Assembly (NCBI RefSeq): GCF_002081715.1
Contig: NZ_MUKP01000017.1
Location: 50,253 to 114,252, forward strand
Length of the DNA: 64,000 bases
Reading direction: 5' to 3'
Source of the DNA: Nocardia donostiensis
Lineage (GTDB): Bacteria > Actinomycetota > Actinomycetes > Mycobacteriales > Mycobacteriaceae
The position numbers and the translations under genes are program-made. Below the pieces are notes generated by a model, which saw only the letters and a program-made list of their open reading frames with translations, searched no databases and was not told where the DNA came from. Shown piece by piece: positions 8,930-17,543 of this stretch (positions within the stretch are counted from its first letter, which is position 1; each line of letters starts with the position of its first letter).

Positions 8930-8937
8930 GGTCGCTC

Positions 8938-9678
8938 CTAACGCATGTAGAGACCGCCGTTGGCGTCCCAGCACGCCCCGGTGACCGACGCAGCGGCCGG
9001 CGACGCGAGCAGGGCGACCATGTCGGCGATGAACGCCGGGTCGCCGAGACGACCGACGGGGATGGATCTGGCGAAGGTGTCGAGGTTGTCCTCCCCGACG
9101 ATGCTGCGCACGATCGGCGAATCCTGCGGACCGGGTGAGACAGCGTTCACGGTGACTCCGGACGGTGCGAGTTCGCGGGCGAACACCTTGGTCAGCGACA
9201 TGACCGCGCCTTTGGCTGAGGCGTAGTGCCCACCGGTGGCGGTACCGCCGTTCTGGCCGGCCAGCGAGGCCATGTTCACGATCCGGCCGTAGCCGCGTGC
9301 GGCCATATGGGCGCCGAAGAGCTGGCAGGCCTGGAACGTCCCGCGGAACCCGACGGCCATGACCGAGTCGAGTTCCTCGGGGGTGATCTCCATCAGCGGG
9401 CGGGCCTGGGTGCGCGCGGCATTGTTCACCAGCACCTGCACCCCGCCGAAGTCGGCGACTACGGCGGTGCGCAACTGTTGGAGGGACGACTTGTCCGCGA
9501 CGTCCACCTGGTAGCTGCGCACCGGGATAGCGCCGGTCAGCTCCGCGGCCAGCGCCTCGGCGGCTGCGCCGTCCAGGTCGGCGACGGCGACGGCGTGACC
9601 GCCGGCGTGCAGCCGCCGGACGATGTGCGCGCCCAGGCCGTTGGCGCCCCCGGTGACGACGGCGACCGGCGGCGTCAC
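8938..9678 (-). CDS. iacE: Short-chain dehydrogenase IacE-like
   Basis: This 246-residue SDR has the cofactor loop TGGANGLG (9-16), NNAA near 87 and the catalytic YASAK. In iac clusters the SDR acts on an early oxidised indoleacetate intermediate. From sequence alone it could equally be a cis-diol dehydrogenase serving the adjacent Rieske enzyme. The start is GTG overlapping the iacD stop (GTGA). The order dioxygenase large-small-SDR-reductase matches iacCDEF. Confidence 0.78.
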   Translation of the reverse strand: MTPPVAVVTGGANGLGAHIVRRLHAGGHAVAVADLDGAAAEALAAELTGAIPVRSYQVDVADKSSLQQLRTAVVADFGGVQVLVNNAARTQARPLMEITPEELDSVMAVGFRGTFQACQLFGAHMAARGYGRIVNMASLAGQNGGTATGGHYASAKGAVMSLTKVFARELAPSGVTVNAVSPGPQDSPIVRSIVGEDNLDTFARSIPVGRLGDPAFIADMVALLASPAAASVTGACWDANGGLYMR

Positions 9679-10187
9679 AGCAGGAATCCTGCGGCGGGGA
9701 CGGCGTCTTCGCTGTCGATCAACCGGATAACCTTCAAGGCGATGCGGTCATCGGCCGGGGTTTCGCCGAGCCGGATCTTGTATTCGGTGTCGCCGGCCCA
9801 GATGTCGTGCCTGCCCCGCTTGAATGCGATGAGGATCTGCGCGGCGCGTAGGTGTACCTCGGTGTCGGTCACGTGCTCGGGGACGAAGCGCGACACGGTA
9901 CGGGTGGTGGTGGCGGCGTCGACGGCGGCGATGGCGTAGCCCTCGGTCATCCGGACCACGCGCATCCGCCGCATGCGGGCGTCGTCGTAGATCATGTTGA
10001 GGGTATCGTCGAATTCGCTGGTGCTGCGGTCGATCGGCACCACATAGTGCCCGTCGGGGGTGTAGAGGTTTTCCCAGGTGTGGTAGTCCTTGCGGTCGAG
10101 CAGATCGGCTTCCCGCCAGATCAATTCGATAGCCCGCGATACCCGCGTATCGGTGACAGTGGCGTGTGTGCTCGAGGTTTCAGTCAT
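9675..10187 (-). CDS. iacD: Rieske dioxygenase small subunit IacD-like
   Basis: This 170-residue protein has the NTF2-like fold of ring-hydroxylating oxygenase beta subunits, with EADLLDRKDYHTWENLYTPD near the N terminus and RTVSRFVPEHV in the middle. It has no metal site and supports the large subunit structurally. It overlaps iacC by 8 bases and iacE by 4, giving tight stoichiometric coupling. Confidence 0.85.
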   Translation of the reverse strand: MTETSSTHATVTDTRVSRAIELIWREADLLDRKDYHTWENLYTPDGHYVVPIDRSTSEFDDTLNMIYDDARMRRMRVVRMTEGYAIAAVDAATTTRTVSRFVPEHVTDTEVHLRAAQILIAFKRGRHDIWAGDTEYKIRLGETPADDRIALKVIRLIDSEDAVPAAGFLL

Positions 10188-11457
10188 CGCTCATCATCTG
10201 CTTCCACTGGGAGTAGGCGGCGCGCATACCGGTCTCGTCGGTGACATGGGAGGTGGGCCAGCCCTCCGGGCTCGGCTTCTCCCTGGCCAGGCCGCGGTTG
10301 ATCAGGATCGGCATATCGGGGTCACCCTGGGCGCCGCGCTGCACCCGGTCCCAGCCCTCGGCGTCGTCGGGGGTGCCGAACCCGAAGGGCCCCTGGAAAT
10401 GCTCGTGCACCCGCAACCGGGCCCGGTTCACCGGGTTCACGATCTCGGCAGGCCCGTCGGGGCCGATGGCGATGTGCTCGATCATTGTCTCGTCCACGCT
10501 GACGGGGCGCAGCACCCGGAAGAACGCCGCCGACATCGACACGTTCGGGAACAGGTTGAGGTTGAATCCGGTGCCGTGCATGGCGCGTACCAGCTTCCGG
10601 ATCGCGGCGTCGTCGAGCCCGGTGGTTTGCAACTCGGCGACCAGGTCGTCGAAGCGGGCCTGCAACGGCTCGCTCCCGTCGTCGGCATCCAGATCCGAAT
10701 GTTCGGGCACCATCTGCATCACCGAATGCCCGTGCCCCAGATTGTGGGTCAACGCCTCCGGGTCGGTCATGAACGACATCATGTCGGCGGTCTCGGCGTC
10801 CACCGAGGCCATCCACGAACGGTGCACGATCGGGAAATGGTAGCCGTCGGTGGTGTTCTCCAGCTGGATCTTCCAGTTGCCGTGGAAGGTGAACCGGTGT
10901 GTGCCGAGCACCTTGATCGGGTAGCCGCCGCCCTGCTTCATGAACCGGTCGATCCACAGTTTGGCGTCGCCGAGGAAGTCCTCGAGGGGTTCGATGTCCT
11001 CGGCGAAGGTGGCGAAAACCATTCCGCCGTAGGACTCGGTACGCAGTGTGCGCAGCGACAGGTCACCCTTCTCCACCACGCCCTCGTAGCCTTCCGGGTA
11101 CGGGATCCCGCGCAGCTGCCCGTCCAGGCTGTAGGACCAGGCGTGATACGGGCAGGTGAACCCGTTGGCCACCCCCTGACGCTGCTCGCACACGCTCGCG
11201 CCACGGTGCCTGCACCGGTTGAGCAGAGTATTGATCCGCCCTTTGCGGTTACGGGTCACGATCACCGGCTGCCTGCCCACATACGTGGACTTGAAACTGC
11301 CCGGCTTCGGCAGCTCGGACTCATGAGCCACCCAGATCCAGGTGCTCTCGAAAATCCTGGCGATCTCCAGCTCGAAGATCTCCGGATCGGTATACATCCG
11401 CGCCGCCACCCGATCCCCGGAAACAAGATCGGCGGGCGCTGCGCTGTACGCGGTCAT
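10180..11457 (-). CDS. iacC: Rieske non-heme iron dioxygenase large subunit IacC-like
   Basis: This 425-residue catalytic subunit binds a [2Fe-2S] Rieske centre through Cys82, His84, Cys102 and His105. The mononuclear iron site is in ENTTDGYHFPIVH. In indoleacetate catabolism IacC works with the reductase to convert a dioxindole-acetate-type intermediate to catechol. The ATG at 11457 follows AGGAGG by 4 bases. The neighbours iacA, iacB, iacD, iacE and iacF distinguish it from benzoate or anthranilate dioxygenases, which share the architecture. Confidence 0.85.
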   Translation of the reverse strand: MTAYSAAPADLVSGDRVAARMYTDPEIFELEIARIFESTWIWVAHESELPKPGSFKSTYVGRQPVIVTRNRKGRINTLLNRCRHRGASVCEQRQGVANGFTCPYHAWSYSLDGQLRGIPYPEGYEGVVEKGDLSLRTLRTESYGGMVFATFAEDIEPLEDFLGDAKLWIDRFMKQGGGYPIKVLGTHRFTFHGNWKIQLENTTDGYHFPIVHRSWMASVDAETADMMSFMTDPEALTHNLGHGHSVMQMVPEHSDLDADDGSEPLQARFDDLVAELQTTGLDDAAIRKLVRAMHGTGFNLNLFPNVSMSAAFFRVLRPVSVDETMIEHIAIGPDGPAEIVNPVNRARLRVHEHFQGPFGFGTPDDAEGWDRVQRGAQGDPDMPILINRGLAREKPSPEGWPTSHVTDETGMRAAYSQWKQMMSDD

Positions 11458-11479
11458 GGTGCCTCCTGGCGTGAATAGG

Positions 11480-11845
11480 TCAGTACTGTCGCGGGGTGAG
11501 CGCGCGCCCGATGCGGGCCTCGATCTTCAGGAACTTCCACAGCTTCCAGTCGCTCGTGCCGACCTGAATGGTTCGCACGAGGTTGCAGGCGGCCTTGACG
11601 GTGTCGTGGCTGTCGGCATCGGCGAGCAGGTAGCACGTCCACGGCCAGCCATCGGACGGCCCGACCATGGTCGAGTCGTCGTCGATATCGCCGATGAAGT
11701 CGATGCCGTCGAGGGCTTTGATGCCGTCGCTCAGCGCGACGAAGGCGGTCCACACATCCGCCGAGGTGACTCCCCCTTCCGGCAGATCGAAGAAGTTCTG
11801 GTTGATGCCGATACAGAAGAGAACGCGCAGCGGGGTGTCGGTCAC
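11480..11845 (-). CDS. iacB: IacB-like small protein
   Basis: This acidic protein of about 121 residues lies between iacA and iacC. It resembles a dimeric alpha/beta-barrel protein, with WPWTCYLLADADSHD then VRTIQVGTSDWKLWKF. No catalytic motif is evident. GTG at 11845 has AAGGAAA 8 bases upstream. ATG at 11863 and a GTG at 11878 coupled to the iacA stop are alternatives. The iacB name rests mainly on position beside iacA; the role of IacB is not settled. Confidence 0.6.
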   Translation of the reverse strand: MTDTPLRVLFCIGINQNFFDLPEGGVTSADVWTAFVALSDGIKALDGIDFIGDIDDDSTMVGPSDGWPWTCYLLADADSHDTVKAACNLVRTIQVGTSDWKLWKFLKIEARIGRALTPRQY

Positions 11846-11874
11846 GAAAGTTTCCTTCGTCATAAACTTGTCTG

Positions 11875-13029
11875 TCACTGGAAACCGGGCATAGTCGGCG
11901 GTAGTCCCATAAGGACGGCACCTGCGGCGTCCACCACACCTGGTCCCAGGAACGCGTGTTGCTGCGGGACCAGCGCATCACCGGCCCACTGCTGCAGCGG
12001 GTGGTCGTGGAAGATCGCGCCGGTGCCGGAGATCTCGACGATGCGGTTCACCACGGACGCCGCGGTCGAGGCGATATGGCATGCCGCGAGCCGCAGGTGG
12101 GCGTTCTGCTCGGGCGTGGCGGAATCGCCCCGCAGCACCGTCTCCCACACCTGTTCGGTGATCTCGTAGAAGTACGCGCGCGCCGACCGCAGCGCGGCCT
12201 CCGCCTCGGCGACCGCCGTCCGGTAGTACGGGCGGTCGGCGAGCTTCGGTGCCCCGGTGATCCCGGCCCGTCCCGCGCCGGTCTCCACCGCATAGTCGAG
12301 AGCGGCCCGCGCCACCCCGGCACCGACCACAGCCAGTACCTGGGCCGCGTAGGCGATGGCCGGGTACCGGTACAGCGGTTCGTCGACCGTCGGTTCACCG
12401 CCGCGGACGAAGGTCCACTCGCGGGGCACCACCACATCGTTCACGACGAGATCGAACGATCCGGTGCCGCGCATGCCGACGACGTCCCAGTCCTGAACGA
12501 TCTCCACGTCGCCGGGGCGCAGCAATGCGGTGCGAGGTTTGCCTGCGGTGCTCGCGTCACCGGGAATACCGACACCGAGAACATCGGCGCCCATGCAGCC
12601 GCTGGCGAACTTCCACCGGCCGCTGACCCGGAAGCCGCCGTCGACCTCCGGCGCAGGCTGGACCGGGAACAGCCCGCCGGCGAACACGAGGTCGGGGCCG
12701 TCGGCATACAACGTGGCCTGGGTGTCCAGCGGGAGCGCCGCCAGGTAGACCAGAGCCGAACCGAAGCTGGCGACCCAGCCGGTCGAGCCGTCCACCGCCG
12801 AAATACGCTCGATGGTGTGCAGGAATTCGGCGGGAGCCTGCGGTTCGCCACCGAAACGCCGCGGAGTCGAAGCCCGGTAGATACCGGCATCTTTCAACCG
12901 GGCAATGAAATCCCGCGAAACGTATTTCTGGTCGCGGAACTCCTGCCGCCGCTCGGCGAGCTCGGCGAGTACATCATCGAAAATCGCCGTGCCTGCCGCG
13001 CGCGGCGCCGTGGCTTCCGAGGTGGACAC
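11875..13029 (-). CDS. iacA: Flavin-dependent indoleacetate monooxygenase IacA-like (acyl-CoA dehydrogenase fold)
   Basis: This 384-residue protein has the acyl-CoA-dehydrogenase/HpaB-type oxygenase fold (VSRDFIARLKDAGIYRA, GGEPQAP, VDGSTGWVASFGSAL, FHDHPLQQWAGDALVPQQH). The AHHGA-like C terminus and lack of the acyl-CoA dehydrogenase catalytic Glu motif fit a two-component flavin monooxygenase. IacA-type enzymes hydroxylate the indole ring using FADH2/FMNH2 from a reductase, here IacG. GTG at 13029 is chosen for AGGAG 9 bases upstream. It is first in the minus-strand operon and divergent from the sensor kinase. Confidence 0.82.
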   Translation of the reverse strand: MSTSEATAPRAAGTAIFDDVLAELAERRQEFRDQKYVSRDFIARLKDAGIYRASTPRRFGGEPQAPAEFLHTIERISAVDGSTGWVASFGSALVYLAALPLDTQATLYADGPDLVFAGGLFPVQPAPEVDGGFRVSGRWKFASGCMGADVLGVGIPGDASTAGKPRTALLRPGDVEIVQDWDVVGMRGTGSFDLVVNDVVVPREWTFVRGGEPTVDEPLYRYPAIAYAAQVLAVVGAGVARAALDYAVETGAGRAGITGAPKLADRPYYRTAVAEAEAALRSARAYFYEITEQVWETVLRGDSATPEQNAHLRLAACHIASTAASVVNRIVEISGTGAIFHDHPLQQWAGDALVPQQHAFLGPGVVDAAGAVLMGLPPTMPGFQ

Positions 13030-13119
13030 AATCACCTGCTCCTGTCGTCGTTGGGCCTGTCCTTCGACCGTAAGGAGATCGCGCTCACACGAACATCGGT
13101 AAAGCCCGCGCCCGACGGG

Positions 13120-13135
13120 GTGTGAACCACCACAC
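13120..13135. promoter_or_regulatory. GTGTG-N6-CACAC dyad in the iacA/sensor divergent promoter
   Basis: GTGTGAACCACCACAC has perfect 5-base arms and lies about 90 bases upstream of iacA and 70 upstream of the kinase gene. It shares spacing and 12 of 16 bases with the site at 7881-7896. A direct CGTAAGG repeat also occurs in this gap. Confidence 0.4.
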
Positions 13136-13205
13136 GCGTAAGGGATTTCTTCAGTCGCCTGCAAACCATCGGAACCCGACCGGGCGGAAAAGCTACGCTG
13201 GCGCG

Positions 13206-14687
13206 ATGTCCGTCGATGCGCGTGCTCCCGAATTGGTCGTCTCGGATTTCGTCACCATGATGAATGCCGCCGAGATGTGCGTGCTCGTGCACGACGCCGA
13301 GACCAAGAACATTCTCTGGGCCAATCCGGCAGCGTGCGCGATGCTCGGTTTCGACCTGGACGAGATCCGGCCGCTGAAGGCCGATGACATGAGCAGCTCC
13401 GCCCAGCAGTACGACCGGGTCATCGGCCGTGCCTGGCTGCAGGACGCCGTCGAGCACGGCACCAGCCGGATCGAATGGCATTACCGGTCCAAGACCGGCC
13501 GGGTGATCCCCACCGACGCGGTCGCCACCCGAATCGCACTCGAGCAGGGACCTGCAGTGATGGTGCAGTTCCGCGATATCGAGCACGAGCAGCGCACCGA
13601 ACGGGCCCTACGGTTGACCACCACATATGTCGACGCGCTGGCCCGGCACACATCCACCATGGCGTTCGTGCTGGACGAGGCCGGTGAGATCCGCTTCGCC
13701 ACGGACACCGCGCTCACCCGCCTCGGTCTCGACCCGGCAGCAGAGCCCCCGGCCGGACCTCGCCTCACCAGCTATGCCCACCTGCACCGGGGTGGCAGGC
13801 GCATCGAGTGGGACGCGGTGGCGAAGGACGCCGATCCGGTGGCATCGGTGCGGCTCGAAGTCGGGCAGCCTGCCGGTATGACATCCTGGCTCGACGGCAG
13901 CCTGGAGCGACTGGACGAGGCCGGGGTGACGGCATTCCTCATGCTGGTGCACGACGTGTCGGATCGGGTCCGCGACGAGGAGAAGCGGGGCCTGGAACTC
14001 CAGCGGGAGAACTACCTCGCCCGCTACAACGTCATGGGCGATATGGCGATGGCGATCGCGCACGAACTGGGTCAGCCGCTGGCGGCTGCGGGGAACTATG
14101 TCGCGGGGATCCGATCGCACCTACCGGGTGGGGATTTGCTCGACCGCCGCGTCACCTTCGGCCTCGATGCGGCCCGTAAGCAGATCGACCGGGCGGCGAC
14201 CATCGTGGCCACCCTGCGCGCGTTCGTCGGGCATCTGGAACAGGTCGAGCAGGTGGCCGACCTGAACGACATCGTCGCCGAATGCCTCTACTTCGTGCGG
14301 TTGCGCGCCGAACAGACCGGGGTCCGGGTCGAACTGAACCTCTCCCCCGCACCAGTCGACGTGCGCTGCGAGCGGGTCCTCACCGGGCAGGTCATCGTCA
14401 ATCTGTGCTTCAACGCCATCGATGAGATGGCGCAGTGCCCAGCCGAGGCGCGGCGCATCCTGCTCACGACCGAGATCTGGGACGATGGCGGCTGTTTCAC
14501 CGTCCGCGACCACGGCCGCGGTGTGCCGCGCGATCCGTTCTTGGAATCCTTCACCTCGAAATCACACGGCAGCGGAATCGGTCTGGCGTTGAGCTATCGG
14601 ATAATCACCCGGCAGCACGGCACCATTTGGTGCCGCCCCGCCGACGGGGGCGGGTCGGTCTTCGGATTCGTGCTACCGGCACCCTGA
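13206..14687 (+). CDS. Soluble PAS histidine kinase (FixL-type), probable indoleacetate sensor
   Basis: This 493-residue kinase has no signal peptide or membrane segment. A PAS domain spans about 10-125 (AEMCVLVHDAETKNILWANPAACAMLG), a second PAS-like region about 140-255, then a HisKA domain with phospho-acceptor His286 in AHELGQPLAAAGN. The HATPase domain has N403 (NLCFNAIDEM) and a G-box near DHGRGVPRD and GSGIGLALS. It is a cytoplasmic sensor, so its ligand must be imported or internal. It stands between the two halves of the iac cluster; the matching response regulator ends that cluster. The start at 13206 lacks a good ribosome site. Confidence 0.85.
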   Translation: MSVDARAPELVVSDFVTMMNAAEMCVLVHDAETKNILWANPAACAMLGFDLDEIRPLKADDMSSSAQQYDRVIGRAWLQDAVEHGTSRIEWHYRSKTGRVIPTDAVATRIALEQGPAVMVQFRDIEHEQRTERALRLTTTYVDALARHTSTMAFVLDEAGEIRFATDTALTRLGLDPAAEPPAGPRLTSYAHLHRGGRRIEWDAVAKDADPVASVRLEVGQPAGMTSWLDGSLERLDEAGVTAFLMLVHDVSDRVRDEEKRGLELQRENYLARYNVMGDMAMAIAHELGQPLAAAGNYVAGIRSHLPGGDLLDRRVTFGLDAARKQIDRAATIVATLRAFVGHLEQVEQVADLNDIVAECLYFVRLRAEQTGVRVELNLSPAPVDVRCERVLTGQVIVNLCFNAIDEMAQCPAEARRILLTTEIWDDGGCFTVRDHGRGVPRDPFLESFTSKSHGSGIGLALSYRIITRQHGTIWCRPADGGGSVFGFVLPAP

Positions 14688-14765
14688 TCGCATAGGGGAA
14701 ACCTTCAGACCGCGCGAAGGAAATCTCGATACCTCGAGGCGTGGATCACTCGTAGCGTCAATTCC

Positions 14766-15323
14766 ATGACCAAGCAATTGACCGCCGAGCAGCGTGACTT
14801 CCGAGCTGCGATGTCGAATCTTTCGGCCGCAGTCAACGTCGTCACCACCAACGGACCGGGTGGTCGCGCAGGTATCACCGTCAGCGCCGTATGCTCCGTT
14901 ACCGATTCGCCGCCCACGATCCTCGTTTGTGTCAATCAATCCAGCTACACCCACGGCATCTTCCGCCGGAACCAGCGTCTGTGCGTCAATGTCCTGAGTT
15001 CCTGCGACGAGGAGCTCGCCGGCCATTTCGCCGGAGGCACCGGCGTTCCCATGGCCGAGCGGTTCGAGTGGGCGATGTGGGATCACGACACCGAGGACAT
15101 CCCGATGCTGCGGACCGCTGCCGCGCGGGTGGTCGGCCGGATCATCAGTGCCCATACTCAGGGCTCGCATTCGATCTTCATGGTGAGTGTGGACCGGGTC
15201 GATGTCCGGGAGAACTCCGACGCACTCGTCTATTTCCAGCGTCGTTTCCACAGCGTCGGCATCGACGACCGCGCACACACCGAGCAGGAGAGCACCGGAT
15301 GGACGACTCGCAGGCCCGCCTGA
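14766..15323 (+). CDS. iacG: Flavin reductase IacG-like
   Basis: This 185-residue FMN-binding split-barrel protein is of the HpaC/flavin-reductase type. VVTTNGPGGRAGITVSAVCSV near 28-46 and PTILVCVNQSS near 55 are the usual flavin contacts. It would supply reduced flavin to the monooxygenase IacA. It is followed by, and overlaps by 25 bases, the small ORF at 15299. Confidence 0.85.
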   Translation: MTKQLTAEQRDFRAAMSNLSAAVNVVTTNGPGGRAGITVSAVCSVTDSPPTILVCVNQSSYTHGIFRRNQRLCVNVLSSCDEELAGHFAGGTGVPMAERFEWAMWDHDTEDIPMLRTAAARVVGRIISAHTQGSHSIFMVSVDRVDVRENSDALVYFQRRFHSVGIDDRAHTEQESTGWTTRRPA

Positions 15324-15568
15324 CCCTGATGTGTTACAACGACACCCACGGCTACGGCTGGCGGCACGTCGATCTGTTCATGCACGACGCGGACGGCCGG
15401 GAACTGAACTGGGTGCACTGGCAGGTCAAGGAAGACGGCCCCGACGCCGCCGATCGGGTCACCGCCGTCGCCGAGCCCAGCCTGCGCCGGACCTCGGAAT
15501 GGCGCCACGCGGTCAGCGCGAGCGGTATGGACTACTGGTCGGCCGACGCGGCCTGGAGCGATCAGTGA
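15299..15568 (+). CDS. Uncharacterised 89-residue protein between iacG and iacH
   Basis: ATG at 15299 follows AGGAG by 8 bases, inside the end of iacG. The stop overlaps the amidase start as GTGA. The product is soluble and rich in Trp, His and Asp (GYGWRHVDLFMHDADG, WVHWQVKEDG, YWSADAAW). I recognise no domain. Coupling on both sides and codon use like its neighbours argue it is real. It may be a conserved accessory protein of actinobacterial iac clusters, or an alternative candidate for the iacB role. Confidence 0.7.
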   Translation: MDDSQARLTLMCYNDTHGYGWRHVDLFMHDADGRELNWVHWQVKEDGPDAADRVTAVAEPSLRRTSEWRHAVSASGMDYWSADAAWSDQ

Positions 15569-16851
15569 ACCTCTATGCCCCGTGGTCGCTGCGCGACCTG
15601 GTCGACGCGATCGCGGCCGGTCGGCTGAGCGCAGCGGACGCGTGGAAAACCTCCGATCGGCGGATCACCGAGACCGAGGACGTCCTCGCCGCCTGGGTGA
15701 CCCGCGGCCCCCGCCCGCAGTTGTCCGCACCTGCCGGACAGTTGTGCGGAATTCCTCTGGGCGTCAAGGACATCATCGATGTGGCCGGATACCCCACTCA
15801 GTGCGGGTCCGCGCTCCGAGTGGGCAGCGATCCGGCCTCGGCGGACGCGACGATCGTGCGGAAGTGGCGTGCGGCAGGTGCGCTGCCTGCGGGCAAGACG
15901 GTCACCACCGAGTTCGCCTTTTTCTCCCCCGGTCCCACCAGAAACCCGGCGGCACCGGCACACACCCCCGGCGGATCGTCGAGCGGATCTGCCGCCGCAG
16001 TTGCCTCCGGGCAGGTGCCGCTCGCGCTGGGCTCGCAGACCGCGGGCTCGGTCACCCGGCCTGCCTCCTACTGCGGGGTCGCGGCGATGGTGCTGACCAG
16101 GGGCCTGCTGCCGACCGACGGCATCACCGGGCTCGCGCACAGCCTGGACAGCCACGGCTACTACGCTGCCGAGGTGCGTGACCTCGCCTGCGCGTGGTCG
16201 GCGCTGCGGTCGGTGCCCGATCCCCTGAACGTCCCTGCCGGTCCGCCTCGCGTCGCGTTCTGGAGCGCGGAACCCCTGGGCGTGGTGGAGCCTGCCATGT
16301 CGGAGGCGCTCGCCTCGCTGCGCGCTGGGCTGATTGCCGACGGTGCGGTTGTCACGGATTTCGGCGCCGAACACGCGATCGCCGCGGCCACCGCCGCGCA
16401 TCGGGTGGTCATGGCCTACGAAGCCGCCCGCGAACGCACTGCCGAGCTTGCCCGGGCCGACGAGCTGAGCCGGCCGCTGGCCGACCTGCTGCGCACCGGC
16501 GCGCGGACCTCGGAGCGCGAGTACAGGCAGGCCCGCCGCGTCGTCGACGAAACCTGCCATGAGGTGTTGAACCTACTCGGCAGCTGCGACGCCATCGTAG
16601 GCCCGGCAGCACCGGGTCCCGCTCCCGAAGGGCTGGACGCCACGGGCGACCCGGTGCTCAGCCGGGCCTGGCAGGCGCTCGGCCTGCCGGTGATCACCGT
16701 GCCCGGCCTGCGGGATCGGCACGGCCTGCCCCTGGGCGTCCAGGTGGTCGGCGCACCGAACGCCGAGGCCGCTCTCTTGCGGGTGGCCGACTGGATCCAG
16801 GCCCGCACCCGCACTCACCGTGCCGTGGCAACCCCCGCGGATGTGCGGTAA
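15565..16851 (+). CDS. iacH: Amidase IacH-like (amidase-signature family)
   Basis: This 428-residue amidase has the Ser-cisSer-Lys triad: Lys68 in VKDIIDV, the cis-Ser at about 138-139 in PGGSSSGSA, and Ser162 in GSQTAGSVTRPA. The usual GSDTGGS is altered to GSQTAGS. In iac clusters IacH is not essential in all hosts and may hydrolyse indoleacetamide-type conjugates. The GTG start overlaps the stop of the 89-residue gene by 4 bases. Longer upstream reading in this frame crosses two other genes and is not used. Confidence 0.82.
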   Translation: MNLYAPWSLRDLVDAIAAGRLSAADAWKTSDRRITETEDVLAAWVTRGPRPQLSAPAGQLCGIPLGVKDIIDVAGYPTQCGSALRVGSDPASADATIVRKWRAAGALPAGKTVTTEFAFFSPGPTRNPAAPAHTPGGSSSGSAAAVASGQVPLALGSQTAGSVTRPASYCGVAAMVLTRGLLPTDGITGLAHSLDSHGYYAAEVRDLACAWSALRSVPDPLNVPAGPPRVAFWSAEPLGVVEPAMSEALASLRAGLIADGAVVTDFGAEHAIAAATAAHRVVMAYEAARERTAELARADELSRPLADLLRTGARTSEREYRQARRVVDETCHEVLNLLGSCDAIVGPAAPGPAPEGLDATGDPVLSRAWQALGLPVITVPGLRDRHGLPLGVQVVGAPNAEAALLRVADWIQARTRTHRAVATPADVR

Positions 16852-16884
16852 CCCCACGACCCCGACCCGTGAGAGGAAGATATC

Positions 16885-17442
16885 GTGACCGACGCGGATA
16901 CCATCGCGCACCTGATCCGGCGGATCGAGACGCTGGAGGGCGAGGCCGACGTCCGCCGACTGCAGGCGCGCTACATGTTCCTGTGCGATACCCCCTGCCC
17001 GGAGGCGGGTGTCGATGACGACGCCCGCCGGATCGATCTGATCATGGACCTCTATGCCGAGGACGCCGTGTGGGAAGGCGTCGGCGAGTACTACGACAAC
17101 CAGTTCGGCCGGCTGGTCGGGCGCGATGCCATCCGCGCTCATTTCGAGCGGTTCTGGGGCCCGGAGCGCGAGCCAGGGCTGGTGCTCAACGCGCACTATC
17201 TCACCGCGGAACAGATCCGGGTGGATGGGGATTCGGCAGTCGGGCAATGGATACACATGCAGCCGTGGCTGTATTCCGACGGCAGCGCGCTGCTGCGCTC
17301 CAGCCGGCTCAACAATGAGTTCCGCAGAATCGACGGGGTCTGGAAGATCGCCCGGACTCGGACCGAGAACGTATTCGTCGCGCCGCTTCCTGCGAACTTC
17401 GCCGACAGCTTCCCGACGACATCGGTCCTGATGAAACCATGA
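16885..17442 (+). CDS. iacI: SnoaL/NTF2-like protein IacI
   Basis: This 185-residue protein has an NTF2-like fold (MDLYAEDAVWEGVG, GRDAIRAHFERFW, RLNNEFRRIDGVWKIARTR). IacI-type proteins are regular members of iac clusters with unclear biochemical role. GTG at 16885 follows GAGAGGAAG by 5 bases. The gene ends in a 4-base ATGA overlap with an in-frame extension of the response-regulator frame, suggesting cotranscription. Confidence 0.75.
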   Translation: MTDADTIAHLIRRIETLEGEADVRRLQARYMFLCDTPCPEAGVDDDARRIDLIMDLYAEDAVWEGVGEYYDNQFGRLVGRDAIRAHFERFWGPEREPGLVLNAHYLTAEQIRVDGDSAVGQWIHMQPWLYSDGSALLRSSRLNNEFRRIDGVWKIARTRTENVFVAPLPANFADSFPTTSVLMKP

Positions 17443-17543
17443 ATTTCCGGACGGCCGCGGATTCGCAACCGGCGCGCACCGCCGGGTGGCCGGAGAATTG
17501 CGGATCCGGGCGGCACTTCGGCCCAGCAGTAGAGTTGACCATT

